64,000 nucleotides of DNA from Lactobacillus kullabergensis. GTDB lineage: Bacteria; Bacillota; Bacilli; Lactobacillales; Lactobacillaceae. Positions 28,297 to 36,544 of this stretch are shown here, piece by piece. The DNA lies in contig NZ_KQ033871.1 of the NCBI RefSeq assembly GCF_000967195.1, positions 1,113,828-1,177,827 of the forward strand, written 5' to 3'. A program made the translations under genes and the position numbers. Positions within the stretch are counted from its first letter, which is position 1, and each line of letters starts with the position of its first letter. Under the pieces are notes generated by a model. The model had not been told where the DNA came from. It was given only the letters and a program-made list of their open reading frames with translations, and made no database searches.

Positions 28297-29172
28297 CTAT
28301 TTCATTTGTTCTTTTACTTCAGCAGCAAAGTCTTCTTGCTTCTTTTCGATACCTTCGCCAACTTCGTAACGTTTGTAGCCAACAACTTCGCAGCCTTCTG
28401 ATTTAGCATATTCAGCTACTGTCATATCACCATCTTTAACGTATGGTTGGTCCACCAAACAAATTTCACTGAGATACTTGTTTACTCTGCCCTCAACAAT
28501 CTTAGGAATGATTTTAGCAGGCTTGCCTTCATTTTCAGTTTCCTTAGTGAAAACTTCTTTCTGACGATCAAAATCAGCCTTTGGTACTGAATCCTTGTTC
28601 AAGTATTCTGGGTTAATTGCGGCAACGTGCATTGCAATGTTCTTAGCTGCTTCCTCACTGTTGCCTTTTAAGGTAACAACTGCAACAATTGCACCACCAT
28701 TGTGCTTGTATGCACCAAAGACTTCATCATCATTCTTAGTAATTAGATCAAATCTTCTTAAAGTGATTTTTTCACCAATGACAGCAGTAAGGTTGGTAAT
28801 TTCCTCGCCAATTGTGGAATCACCCATTGGTGATTTTAATGCTTCTTCAACGTTAGCAGGTTTAGCCGCTAAAATTGCCTTGGTCACATCATCAACTAAC
28901 TTAATAAATTTATCATTAGATGAAACAAAGTCTGTTTCAGAGTTAATTTCTACTACAACAGCATCATTTCCATCAAAAGCATATTCAGCTAAGCCTTCAG
29001 CAGCAATACGGCCACTCTTTTTAGCAGCTTTAGCAACACCATTTTCTCTTAAAATGTCAATTGCCTTTTCAATATCACCATCAGCTTTAACCAAAGCCTT
29101 CTTAGAATCCATCATACCGGCGCCAGTGCGGTCACGCAATTCTTTTACTTGTTTAGCAGTAATGTTTGCCAT
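28297..29172 (-). CDS. tsf: translation elongation factor Ts
   Basis: Guanine nucleotide exchange factor for EF-Tu. The 291 residues start MANITAKQVKELRDRTGAGM, the EF-Ts signature, followed by the core domain with ETDFV (residues ~80) and a C-terminal module. The open frame begins five codons earlier, but AAAGGAAA is spaced for ATG 29170-29172. It lies 39 nt after rpsB and is followed by its own terminator, so it is not continuous with pyrH. Confidence 0.97.
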   Translation of the reverse strand: MANITAKQVKELRDRTGAGMMDSKKALVKADGDIEKAIDILRENGVAKAAKKSGRIAAEGLAEYAFDGNDAVVVEINSETDFVSSNDKFIKLVDDVTKAILAAKPANVEEALKSPMGDSTIGEEITNLTAVIGEKITLRRFDLITKNDDEVFGAYKHNGGAIVAVVTLKGNSEEAAKNIAMHVAAINPEYLNKDSVPKADFDRQKEVFTKETENEGKPAKIIPKIVEGRVNKYLSEICLVDQPYVKDGDMTVAEYAKSEGCEVVGYKRYEVGEGIEKKQEDFAAEVKEQMK

Positions 29173-29211
29173 TATTTTTCCTTTCAAATAAAAACTTATT
29201 AATAATCAAAA

Positions 29212-30015
29212 CTAGTCTTCATCTGAGTCAGAAGTTTCTTCAGCTTCTACTGTTTTTTCTGCATCAGCTTCAGTATCTGCTTGTTTTTCTTCTGCACCCT
29301 TAGCCATCTCTGCTTCAGCATTGTCATCATCTTGACCTTGCTTACCTTCAATAACAGCATCAGCCATAGCGCCTGAAATCAAACGAATAGCACGGATAGC
29401 ATCGTCGTTTGCAGGAATAACTACGTCAACAGGGTCTGGATCAGTGTTAGTGTCGACCATAGCTACTACAGGAATTCCTAAAATATTAGCTTCATGAACA
29501 GCAATCTTTTCCTTTTTAGGATCGACTACGAATAAAACATCTGGAATTCTAGGCATATCCTCAATACCACCTAAGAATCTTTCCAATTTATCCTTTTCTT
29601 TTGTCAAAAGAGAAGCTTCCTTCTTTGGCAATACATCAAATGTGCCATCTTCTGACATTTTCTTTAAATCTTTTAATCTTTGTACTCGGCTCTGGATAGT
29701 CTTCCAGTTAGTCAATGTACCACCTAACCAACGTTGGTTAACGTAGTATTGACCAGCACGAGTAGCTTCTTCAGCAATTGAATCTTGAGCTTGTTTCTTA
29801 GTACCAACAAAAAGAATAACGCCACCGTTTTGAGCAACAGCTCTTACGAATGCATAAGCATCATCTAACATTTTGATGGTTTTTTGCAAATCAATGATAT
29901 AAATACCATTTCTTTGTGTAAAGATATAAGGAGCCATCTTTGGATCCCATCTTCTAGTTTGGTGACCAAAGTGGACACCGGCTTCAAGCAATTGTTTCAT
30001 TGAAACTACTGACAT
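29212..30015 (-). CDS. rpsB: 30S ribosomal protein S2
   Basis: Ribosomal protein of the small subunit. The 267 residues contain [36 protein letters not shown] and the [12 protein letters not shown] segment. The final 45 or so residues form an acidic tail rich in Glu, Asp and Ala, beyond the conserved S2 core. AGGAGG precedes the ATG. It is transcribed with tsf from a promoter at 30141-30169 through a structured leader of about 120 nt. Confidence 0.98.
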   Translation of the reverse strand: MSVVSMKQLLEAGVHFGHQTRRWDPKMAPYIFTQRNGIYIIDLQKTIKMLDDAYAFVRAVAQNGGVILFVGTKKQAQDSIAEEATRAGQYYVNQRWLGGTLTNWKTIQSRVQRLKDLKKMSEDGTFDVLPKKEASLLTKEKDKLERFLGGIEDMPRIPDVLFVVDPKKEKIAVHEANILGIPVVAMVDTNTDPDPVDVVIPANDDAIRAIRLISGAMADAVIEGKQGQDDDNAEAEMAKGAEEKQADTEADAEKTVEAEETSDSDED

Positions 30016-30058
30016 ATTAACTTCCTCCTATGGTTTTAATCCTCTCAAGCGGTCATTT

Positions 30059-30093
30059 CAGTATTTCACCATTTGTATGGCACCTAAATACTG
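30059..30093 (-). promoter_or_regulatory. structured leader hairpin of rpsB
   Basis: A nested stem-loop in the rpsB 5' leader: an outer stem of CAGTATTT with AAATACTG and an inner GCCAT/ATGGT stem capped by a short loop. It is a candidate S2 autoregulatory site. No consensus was compared. Confidence 0.5.
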
Positions 30094-30140
30094 ATTGCTC
30101 TTGATGTTTTTTATACATATGCATAAAGGCATACGTTAAA

Positions 30141-30169
30141 ATAATACTAGATTATTGTTTAAGATGCAA
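30141..30169 (-). promoter_or_regulatory. rpsB-tsf promoter
   Basis: On the minus strand, TTGCAT (30164-30169), 17 nt, TATTAT (30141-30146), about 120 nt before the rpsB start. Confidence 0.7.
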
Positions 30170-30171
30170 GG

Positions 30172-31203
30172 TTAAAAGTTAACTTTATGTTCTCTTAAAA
30201 ATCTTTCCTTCCATAATCTGTTATGGTGCTTAAACCAATATTCCCTTTTAAGCGCCAACTTCTTATCTTTAAACTCTTCGTGGTAAAGCAGTTTAACCGG
30301 TCTGCGGGACTTTGTATACTTGGCACCTTTGCCGCTATTATGTGCTTTTAGTCGTTTGGATAAATCATCAGTAAAGCCACCATAGAAGCTATTATCTTTG
30401 CATAAGAGTACATAAAAATAATATCTCCTACTCTTTTGCCTTTTTGCTCTATCCGATTCCGTTTCTCTGATTATACGCTGAATCGGAGGAAGATAATTAC
30501 CGTTTTTATCATGTACCTCAATGGCATCCCTTAATACCAGACCATCGCTACCGGTATGCTTAACTGCTTCAATAATTATTAAATTGCAGTTTTCTCCTCG
30601 ATGAGAAACATATGGCTGTACAAACTTAATACTCAAATCATGTTTAAGACAAAAATAGGCAATTTCATTTAAACGCTCTGGTCGATGAACCATAAATAAT
30701 TTGCCTTTCATTTTAAGCAATGCACTGGCTACAAAAATTATTTCTTCCAAATTAATTAAGATTTCATGTCGGGCAATAGCCTTTGCTGGATCAGGATTTA
30801 CCTTATGATTTTGTGCAACTTTAAAGTAAGGTGGATTCACGACAATCACATCATAGGAATCTTTTCGTAAAAAAACTGGAGCATCTTTGACATTTTTTTG
30901 AAAAACCTGGATACGATTTTCCATATTATTTAACGCAATAGAACGTTCAGCTTGTGAAGCCACTTCTTCCTGTATTTCAACCGCATCATATTTGGCACGG
31001 TTAAAATAAGCCATATACATTGTTGCTGCACAATTGCCAGCACATAAATCCGCCACTTTGGAATTATCTTTAATTGAATCTTTTGCAGTTGCTGCTAAAA
31101 GCAGAGTATCTAATGAAAAGCTGAAAGATGATTTGTTTTGGATTATTTTTAAATCATCATTGTACATATAATCAATGCGTTCATTTTTCAATAATTTTTC
31201 CAT
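30172..31203 (-). CDS. TrmN6-like tRNA methyltransferase fused to a GIY-YIG domain
   Basis: A 343-residue fusion. Residues ~1-250 are an N6-adenine methyltransferase of the TrmN6/YabB type, with the SAM-binding region [17 protein letters not shown] and the catalytic motif VVNPPYF. Its probable target is an adenosine of tRNA. Residues ~258-343 are a GIY-YIG (UPF0213/YazA-like) domain: [20 protein letters not shown] and [16 protein letters not shown]. In Bacillus subtilis these are separate neighbouring genes (yabB, yazA). GAGAGG lies 10 nt before the ATG. It is divergent from plsC. The nuclease-like part's role is unknown. Confidence 0.88.
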   Translation of the reverse strand: MEKLLKNERIDYMYNDDLKIIQNKSSFSFSLDTLLLAATAKDSIKDNSKVADLCAGNCAATMYMAYFNRAKYDAVEIQEEVASQAERSIALNNMENRIQVFQKNVKDAPVFLRKDSYDVIVVNPPYFKVAQNHKVNPDPAKAIARHEILINLEEIIFVASALLKMKGKLFMVHRPERLNEIAYFCLKHDLSIKFVQPYVSHRGENCNLIIIEAVKHTGSDGLVLRDAIEVHDKNGNYLPPIQRIIRETESDRAKRQKSRRYYFYVLLCKDNSFYGGFTDDLSKRLKAHNSGKGAKYTKSRRPVKLLYHEEFKDKKLALKREYWFKHHNRLWKERFLREHKVNF

Positions 31204-31209
31204 AAAAAT

Positions 31210-31237
31210 TTGTCCTCTCTCGCAGCTTTGTTATAAT
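31210..31237 (+). promoter_or_regulatory. promoter of the plsC-like gene
   Basis: TTGTCC (31210-31215), 16 nt, TATAAT (31232-31237), giving a leader of about 18 nt before the ATG with GGAGG inside it. Confidence 0.6.
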
Positions 31238-31261
31238 ATTTTACATCAATTGGAGGAAATT

Positions 31262-31876
31262 ATGTTTTATCATTTTATTCGTCCGGTAGCTCGCTTTATA
31301 GTTTGGCTATTAAACGGACATTTACACGTTAATCATAAGGAAAGAATTCCCGCAGGGAACTATATCTTGGCAGCACCACATAGAACTTGGTGGGAACCGA
31401 TTTTATTCGCCTTAGCGGCAAGTCCAAAAGAGTTCATGTTCATGGCTAAAATAGAATTGTTTAAAAATCCATTACTACGGTTCATCTTAAAACACGCTCA
31501 TGCATTTCCTGTAGACCGTAAACATCCTGGACCTTCAGCCTTAAAAACTCCCATTAATGGATTGAGAAAAGGTAATTATTCCTTAATTATTTTTCCCTCA
31601 GGTACCAGGCATTCATCGGAAATGAAAGGCGGCACAATTGCCATTGCCAAATTATCAAACAAGCCTATAGTACCAGTGGTCTATCAGGGGCCACTAACTT
31701 TCACTGGTTTATTAAAACGCAAACCTTTAGAAGTTTGTTTCGGGGAGCCATTTATGGTTGACCGTAAAATAAAACTCACTCACGAAAACGAAGCTATGTT
31801 AGACAATAAACTTAAAAAAGCCTGGGATAAAGTTGACTACGAACAAAACCCCAATTTTCATTATCAACCTAAATAA
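31262..31876 (+). CDS. plsC: 1-acyl-sn-glycerol-3-phosphate acyltransferase-like protein
   Basis: Membrane-associated acyltransferase of the PlsC family, expected to make phosphatidic acid from lysophosphatidic acid. The 204 residues have an N-terminal hydrophobic segment and motif I as PHRTWWEP. The last acidic residue is Glu, not the usual Asp of HxxxxD. Motif III reads FPSGTRH where FPEGTR is usual. I start at ATG 31262 with GGAGG 7 nt upstream; the longer frame upstream runs through the promoter. The symbol is by family only. cfa follows, so the pair links to membrane lipid synthesis and modification. Confidence 0.85.
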   Translation: MFYHFIRPVARFIVWLLNGHLHVNHKERIPAGNYILAAPHRTWWEPILFALAASPKEFMFMAKIELFKNPLLRFILKHAHAFPVDRKHPGPSALKTPINGLRKGNYSLIIFPSGTRHSSEMKGGTIAIAKLSNKPIVPVVYQGPLTFTGLLKRKPLEVCFGEPFMVDRKIKLTHENEAMLDNKLKKAWDKVDYEQNPNFHYQPK

Positions 31877-31911
31877 AAAATTACTCTTTAAACATTAGCT
31901 CAATGAACAAG

Positions 31912-31920
31912 TGTTAAAAT
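31912..31920 (+). promoter_or_regulatory. extended -10 of the cfa promoter
   Basis: TGTTAAAAT matches an extended -10 (TGn + TAAAAT), 35 nt before the cfa start. No good -35 is seen, and there is no terminator between plsC and cfa, so cfa may also be reached by readthrough. Confidence 0.4.
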
Positions 31921-31955
31921 AAAAATGTAAAAAAGTTAGATGGAGGATTTCAAAA

Positions 31956-33131
31956 TTGTTAGAAAAAAGTTTTTATAGAGCTATGTTAAGCAAGTCCTTT
32001 CCTTTCCCTGTCAAAGTAACATACTGGGATGGCAAAAGTGAAGTATACGGAAACGGTACTCCAAATATAGAGATAATTTTTAACGAGAAAATTCCGACTA
32101 GTGCTATCTCAAAAAATGCTTCTCTTGCTTTAGGCGAAGCATATATGGATAAAAGAATCGAAATCAAGGGCAGTTTGCAAAAACTAATTTGCGGAGCTTA
32201 TGAAAGTGCCGGAAGTTTCATGCGGTCCAGTAAATTTCGTAAATTTTTACCAAAAGAAAAACACACTGAAGCACAAAGCGAAAAAGATGTTCAAAGTCAC
32301 TATGATATCGGTAACGACTTTTATAAATTATGGCTTGACCCTACTTTAACATATTCGTGTGCATATTTTGAAAATGAAAATGATGACCTTGAAACAGCAC
32401 AATTGAATAAAATCCATCATATTTTAAATAAATTACATCCTGAAAAAGGAAAGACATTACTTGATATTGGATGTGGCTGGGGTACTCTAATGTTGGTTGC
32501 TGCCAAAGAATATGGCTTAAAAGTAACTGGTGTAACTCTGAGTGAAGAGCAGTATAAACTTGTGCAAAAGAAAATATACGACCAAAACTTGCAAGATATT
32601 GCAGAAGTTAAGTTAGAAGACTACCGCGAGTTGGGAAATGAACAATGGGATTACATTACCTCTGTAGGAATGTTTGAACACGTCGGTAAAGAAAATTTAG
32701 GTCAATACTTTGCCGATGTTTCAAAATATTTAAAGAAAGATGGCGTAGCTCTCATTCATGGCATCACACGTCAACAAGGCGGTGCCAAGAACGCTTGGAT
32801 TAACAAGTACATTTTCCCAGGTGGTTATGTACCAGGATTAAGTGAAAATATCAGTCATATTGTCGAAAACAACATGCAAATTACGGATTTGGAAATGCTT
32901 AGAAGACATTACCAAAAAACACTAGAAATTTGGGATAAAAATTTTAATGCTAAACGGGATCAAATTCAAAAGAATATGGGTGAGCGTTTTACTCGAATGT
33001 GGGATTTATACCTGCAAGCTTGCGCTGCTTCTTTTGAATCTGGCAACATCGATGTTGTACAATATCTGATTACTAAAGGACCTTCAGGTAAAAACTTACC
33101 AATGACTAGAAGGTACATGTTAAATAAGTAG
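31956..33131 (+). CDS. cfa: cyclopropane-fatty-acyl-phospholipid synthase
   Basis: SAM-dependent enzyme that converts membrane unsaturated fatty acids to cyclopropane fatty acids, often in acid stress. The 391 residues show the family core [27 protein letters not shown], then [12 protein letters not shown] as the SAM site and [14 protein letters not shown], with FPGGYVPGL near the active site. The start is TTG, with GGAGG 9 nt upstream. A strong bidirectional terminator follows. Confidence 0.96.
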   Translation: MLEKSFYRAMLSKSFPFPVKVTYWDGKSEVYGNGTPNIEIIFNEKIPTSAISKNASLALGEAYMDKRIEIKGSLQKLICGAYESAGSFMRSSKFRKFLPKEKHTEAQSEKDVQSHYDIGNDFYKLWLDPTLTYSCAYFENENDDLETAQLNKIHHILNKLHPEKGKTLLDIGCGWGTLMLVAAKEYGLKVTGVTLSEEQYKLVQKKIYDQNLQDIAEVKLEDYRELGNEQWDYITSVGMFEHVGKENLGQYFADVSKYLKKDGVALIHGITRQQGGAKNAWINKYIFPGGYVPGLSENISHIVENNMQITDLEMLRRHYQKTLEIWDKNFNAKRDQIQKNMGERFTRMWDLYLQACAASFESGNIDVVQYLITKGPSGKNLPMTRRYMLNK

Positions 33132-33152
33132 TATTAATAATTTAATCTACAC

Positions 33153-33188
33153 AAAAAAGCTGACAAATATACTTTGTCAGCTTTTTTT
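33153..33188. terminator. bidirectional terminator between cfa and the FAD-linked dehydrogenase
   Basis: A 15-bp perfect stem centred on AGCTGACAAA/TTTGTCAGCT with a 5-nt loop and T-runs on both strands. Serves the convergent genes. Confidence 0.93.
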
Positions 33189-33228
33189 GTTATTAAACGC
33201 ACATATACACTATGAATTAGGATACGAA

Positions 33229-34629
33229 TTAAGGTTCAAAAATCTTCCCTGGGTTAACAATATAATTAGGATCGAATAACTTTTTAACCTTGCGTAGTAA
33301 GTCAGTATATTCTTTACCATAAAAGTCTTCATAGTAATTTGCTCTAGCGTAACCAATACCATGTTCACCAGACATATTTCCATCAAGTGATTTAGCAGTC
33401 TTGTATAATTCAGAAATTACTTTATCACTTGTTTTTGCATATTCTTCATCAGTCATATCGTCTGAGCAAAGGTAAATATGCAGGTTGCCGTCTCCAGCAT
33501 GACCAAAGTTTGGAATTCTAATGTTCAATTCCTTCTCTAGCTCTTCAATTCGGTCTAAAACTACAGGAATGTGGTTGATTGGAACACAGACATCAATTTC
33601 ATCCATCTTTGGTGTTGAGTTTTGAATAGCAAGCAATAACTCTTCACGACATTTCCAAATCTTCTTAGCTTCATCAGAATCAGCACTCAATACAATTGCC
33701 TTTTCCGCTTTAAACGGTTTAACAACTTCTAAAGTTTCGTCAAGTTCTGCTTTCCATTCATCTTCCGTAAAGGCGTCAATTCCAATGATAATGAAACCAT
33801 CACCATGCTTAATCGGAAATTCGTCTTTAGCGTATGTTTCCCAGAGTTTAACAACTTTACGTCCCATAAATTCAACAGTAGTTGGTACAACTCCAGATTT
33901 CAGAATAGCTGGTACTGATCTAATAGCGTCATTCAAAGTTGGAAATGGAATAATGGCATTGATAGATTTGTGAGGTCTTGGATATAAACGAATTGTAACT
34001 TCAGTTACAACACCCAAAGTTCCTTCTGATCCAATAATTAAATCTTTTAGTGAATAGCCTGAAGACGATTTAACTGCTTTGGAGCCAAATTTATATAATT
34101 TTCCGTTAGTCAAAACTACTTTGATCTCACGAATGTGCTCTCTGGTAACGCCATATTTGATAGCTTTGAGTCCACCTGCATTTGTGGAAACATTACCACC
34201 AATAGTTGCCCAGTGCATGGCTGGAGCAGGCATATACATGAAAGGCTTATCAGCTAAATATTCGTCCAAGTCTTTCAATCTTAATCCTGCTTGAACAGTC
34301 ATAGTCAAACTTTCTGGATCATATTCCAAAACCTTGTTCATTTTGATCATGTCAAGTGAAATTCCGCCATCAACAGCAAGGTTAGCTCCCATTAAACCAG
34401 TTGAATTTCCCCTTGGAACCAAAGGTATTAAATGATCACTAGCGTATTTAACAACATTCATTACCTCTTCATTGCTTGTTGGTTGAATTACCAAATCTGG
34501 CATAGCTTTGACTGTACCAAATTGGTCATGATCCCAGTGCTTAGTTGGTTTAGTAATAAACCTTTCTGGATCTGAAATGAACTTGCTTAGGTTATCCAAA
34601 TCAGTTTGATTAATTTTATGATATTCCAT
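33229..34629 (-). CDS. FAD-linked oxidase, glycolate/D-lactate dehydrogenase type
   Basis: A 466-residue flavoenzyme of the GlcD/D-lactate dehydrogenase (VAO) family. The N-terminal FAD_binding_4 domain has VPRGNSTGLMGANLAVDGGISLDM and GGNVSTNAGGLKAIKYG. The C-terminal FAD-oxidase domain has NFGHAGDGNLHIYL and SGEHGIGYARA. The substrate is probably a 2-hydroxy acid such as D-lactate or glycolate. It is a single-subunit form with no iron-sulphur partner nearby. AAGGG precedes the ATG. The promoter carries a perfect cre site, so it should be under catabolite control. Confidence 0.92.
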   Translation of the reverse strand: MEYHKINQTDLDNLSKFISDPERFITKPTKHWDHDQFGTVKAMPDLVIQPTSNEEVMNVVKYASDHLIPLVPRGNSTGLMGANLAVDGGISLDMIKMNKVLEYDPESLTMTVQAGLRLKDLDEYLADKPFMYMPAPAMHWATIGGNVSTNAGGLKAIKYGVTREHIREIKVVLTNGKLYKFGSKAVKSSSGYSLKDLIIGSEGTLGVVTEVTIRLYPRPHKSINAIIPFPTLNDAIRSVPAILKSGVVPTTVEFMGRKVVKLWETYAKDEFPIKHGDGFIIIGIDAFTEDEWKAELDETLEVVKPFKAEKAIVLSADSDEAKKIWKCREELLLAIQNSTPKMDEIDVCVPINHIPVVLDRIEELEKELNIRIPNFGHAGDGNLHIYLCSDDMTDEEYAKTSDKVISELYKTAKSLDGNMSGEHGIGYARANYYEDFYGKEYTDLLRKVKKLFDPNYIVNPGKIFEP

Positions 34630-34679
34630 TATAATTCCCTTCTTACTAAAATCATAATTTAGCTACTGCTAACATGATA

Positions 34680-34708
34680 AATTTACTCTTTAATGTAAAC
34701 GCTGTCAA
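34680..34708 (-). promoter_or_regulatory. promoter of the FAD-linked dehydrogenase
   Basis: On the minus strand, TTGACA (34703-34708), 17 nt, TAAATT (34680-34685). A cre site overlaps the -35 and spacer. Confidence 0.72.
34694..34707. promoter_or_regulatory. cre site (CcpA operator)
   Basis: TGTAAACGCTGTCA matches the consensus TGWAANCGNTNWCA at every fixed position. Its place across the -35 box predicts repression when a preferred sugar is available. Confidence 0.8.
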
Positions 34709-34718
34709 TACTAAATAT

Positions 34719-34753
34719 AAAAAAGCACAAAGTTTTTAGCTTTGTGCTTTTTT
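34719..34753 (-). terminator. terminator of the ABC exporter operon
   Basis: A 14-bp perfect stem AAAAAAGCACAAAG/CTTTGTGCTTTTTT directly after the stop codon. It probably also works in the other direction. Confidence 0.92.
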
Positions 34754-36544
34754 TCACTTTTGGCTATTCTGTAAGGTATATAAATTATAATAATAACCTT
34801 TTTGTGAAAGAAGTTTCTCGTGATTGCCTCTTTCCACAATTCTGCCATCATTCAATACAATAATTTGATCTGCATCAACAATAGTTGAAAGCCTGTGCGC
34901 GATAGCCAAAGTTGTGCGACCCTTGCGCAATCTCTTCAATCCTTGTTGAATCAGCGTTTCAGTTTCAGTATCAACATTTGCAGTGGCCTCATCCAGAACT
35001 AATATCCTAGGATCCGTCACCAAAGTACGAGCAAAAGATATTAGTTGCCTTTGGCCTTGACTAAACTCACTTCCGCCTTCACCTACTTTAGCATGGTACT
35101 TTCCAGGGAGATTCTCAATAAAGCCATCTGCCTGAACAGTTTCGGCAGCCTTTTTTATTTGCTCATCAGTTATGTCCTTGTTATAAAGGCGAATATTGGA
35201 ATTAATATCTCCGTAAAACATAAAGGGCTCTTGCAATACCAATCCAAGTTTTTTGCGCAGTTCTGCTTTAGGATATTTTTTGATGTCAACACCATCAATT
35301 AACACTTCACCTTTATAAAATTCGTAAAAACGCATCATTACGTTAATAATCGAACTTTTACCCGAACCTGTATGTCCGACTATGCCTAAAGTTTCTCCGG
35401 GATTAACTGTGAATGAAATATCATGTAAAATTTCGTTTTTACCATCATATGAAAAACTTACGTGCTTAAACTCAATCTTTCCTTGATTAATTGTTAATCC
35501 TGCCTCAGCTTTTTGTTGTGGTTCGTAATCAGTATTATCTAAAATCCGAAAAATTCTTTTGCCTGCTACAATACCATCTTGGAAAAAAGTCATTTGATCC
35601 ATCATATTGGCAATTGGATTAAAAAACTGTGAAATATATTGTGAAAATGCATAAACCACACCAGCTGGCACAAAGGTTTCCCTTAATGGAAAGCCAAAAT
35701 ACATTAAAGTTAATGCTAATGCAAGTGAATATAGCAAACTAGTTAAAGGTGACAACAAAAAGGAATTAAGATTAATCATATCGAAACGTGTTTTCATTAA
35801 GGCAGAGTTTTCACTTTCAAAATGATTAGTCATACGCTCTTCCTGCTTAAATTGCTGGATTAAAGAAACCCCTTCTATTGATTCATTTAAGTTAGTATTA
35901 ATGCGACTTAGTCGCTCGCGATAACTACGGTAAAGTTTAGAACTTCTTTTAGAATATTGCCAAATAATCACTAAAAGTAAAGGCAAAAAAGCAAGAACTA
36001 TAAATCCAGCCACTACATTGGTAGAAAACATCGCTACCATAGCCGAAATAATTGAGAAAAATGAAATTACTACACTTGATAATACAGTCAGAAAATTGCT
36101 CAAAGTCATAGTATCATTTGTTACTCTTGAGACTATTGAACCAGCTGGAGTTTGATCAAAGTAGCGCATTCCTAATGTATGCAACTTTTTATAAAGTTCA
36201 GAACGCAAGCCTTCAAGCGATTTTTCTGATCCTAAAGCAAAAAAGTACTCGTAGGTAAATTGCAAAATTCCTTTGACAATGGAACCAAATGCGTACAGAA
36301 AACCAGCGAATAAAATTATTTGTGTTGTAACATCAGCTTTACTCAAAAAATTATCTAAAAAATACTGTAAACCATATGGCAGTAAAACGTTAATTACACT
36401 TACTAAAAAAGCACCAATACCTGCAATGATCATTTCATTTTTAAAATGCATCACAAACCGCAATAAACGTTTAAAAATGCTAAGTTGCTCTTTTACAGGA
36501 ATTTCTTGCGACCAGACTGATTGGAATGAGTTTTCATCGTCCAT
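34754..36544 (-). CDS. heterodimeric ABC exporter subunit with consensus catalytic Glu
   Basis: One half of an ABC exporter (596 residues: six-helix transmembrane domain, then nucleotide-binding domain). It resembles the BmrD/LmrD side of multidrug exporters. Walker A is GHTGSGKSS and Walker B is ILVLDEATANVD with catalytic Glu. The signature is FSQGQRQ, a degenerate form of LSGGQ. A GTG lies three codons upstream, but AGGTG is spaced for ATG 36542-36544. The start overlaps the end of the partner gene by 11 nt, so the two halves are coupled. The substrate is unknown. Confidence 0.93.
   Translation of the reverse strand: MDDENSFQSVWSQEIPVKEQLSIFKRLLRFVMHFKNEMIIAGIGAFLVSVINVLLPYGLQYFLDNFLSKADVTTQIILFAGFLYAFGSIVKGILQFTYEYFFALGSEKSLEGLRSELYKKLHTLGMRYFDQTPAGSIVSRVTNDTMTLSNFLTVLSSVVISFFSIISAMVAMFSTNVVAGFIVLAFLPLLLVIIWQYSKRSSKLYRSYRERLSRINTNLNESIEGVSLIQQFKQEERMTNHFESENSALMKTRFDMINLNSFLLSPLTSLLYSLALALTLMYFGFPLRETFVPAGVVYAFSQYISQFFNPIANMMDQMTFFQDGIVAGKRIFRILDNTDYEPQQKAEAGLTINQGKIEFKHVSFSYDGKNEILHDISFTVNPGETLGIVGHTGSGKSSIINVMMRFYEFYKGEVLIDGVDIKKYPKAELRKKLGLVLQEPFMFYGDINSNIRLYNKDITDEQIKKAAETVQADGFIENLPGKYHAKVGEGGSEFSQGQRQLISFARTLVTDPRILVLDEATANVDTETETLIQQGLKRLRKGRTTLAIAHRLSTIVDADQIIVLNDGRIVERGNHEKLLSQKGYYYNLYTLQNSQK

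Noticed and set aside
28595-29191. 198-codon plus-strand open frame
   Set aside because: It is antisense to tsf, has no ribosome binding site, and its composition is that expected from reading EF-Ts codons backwards.
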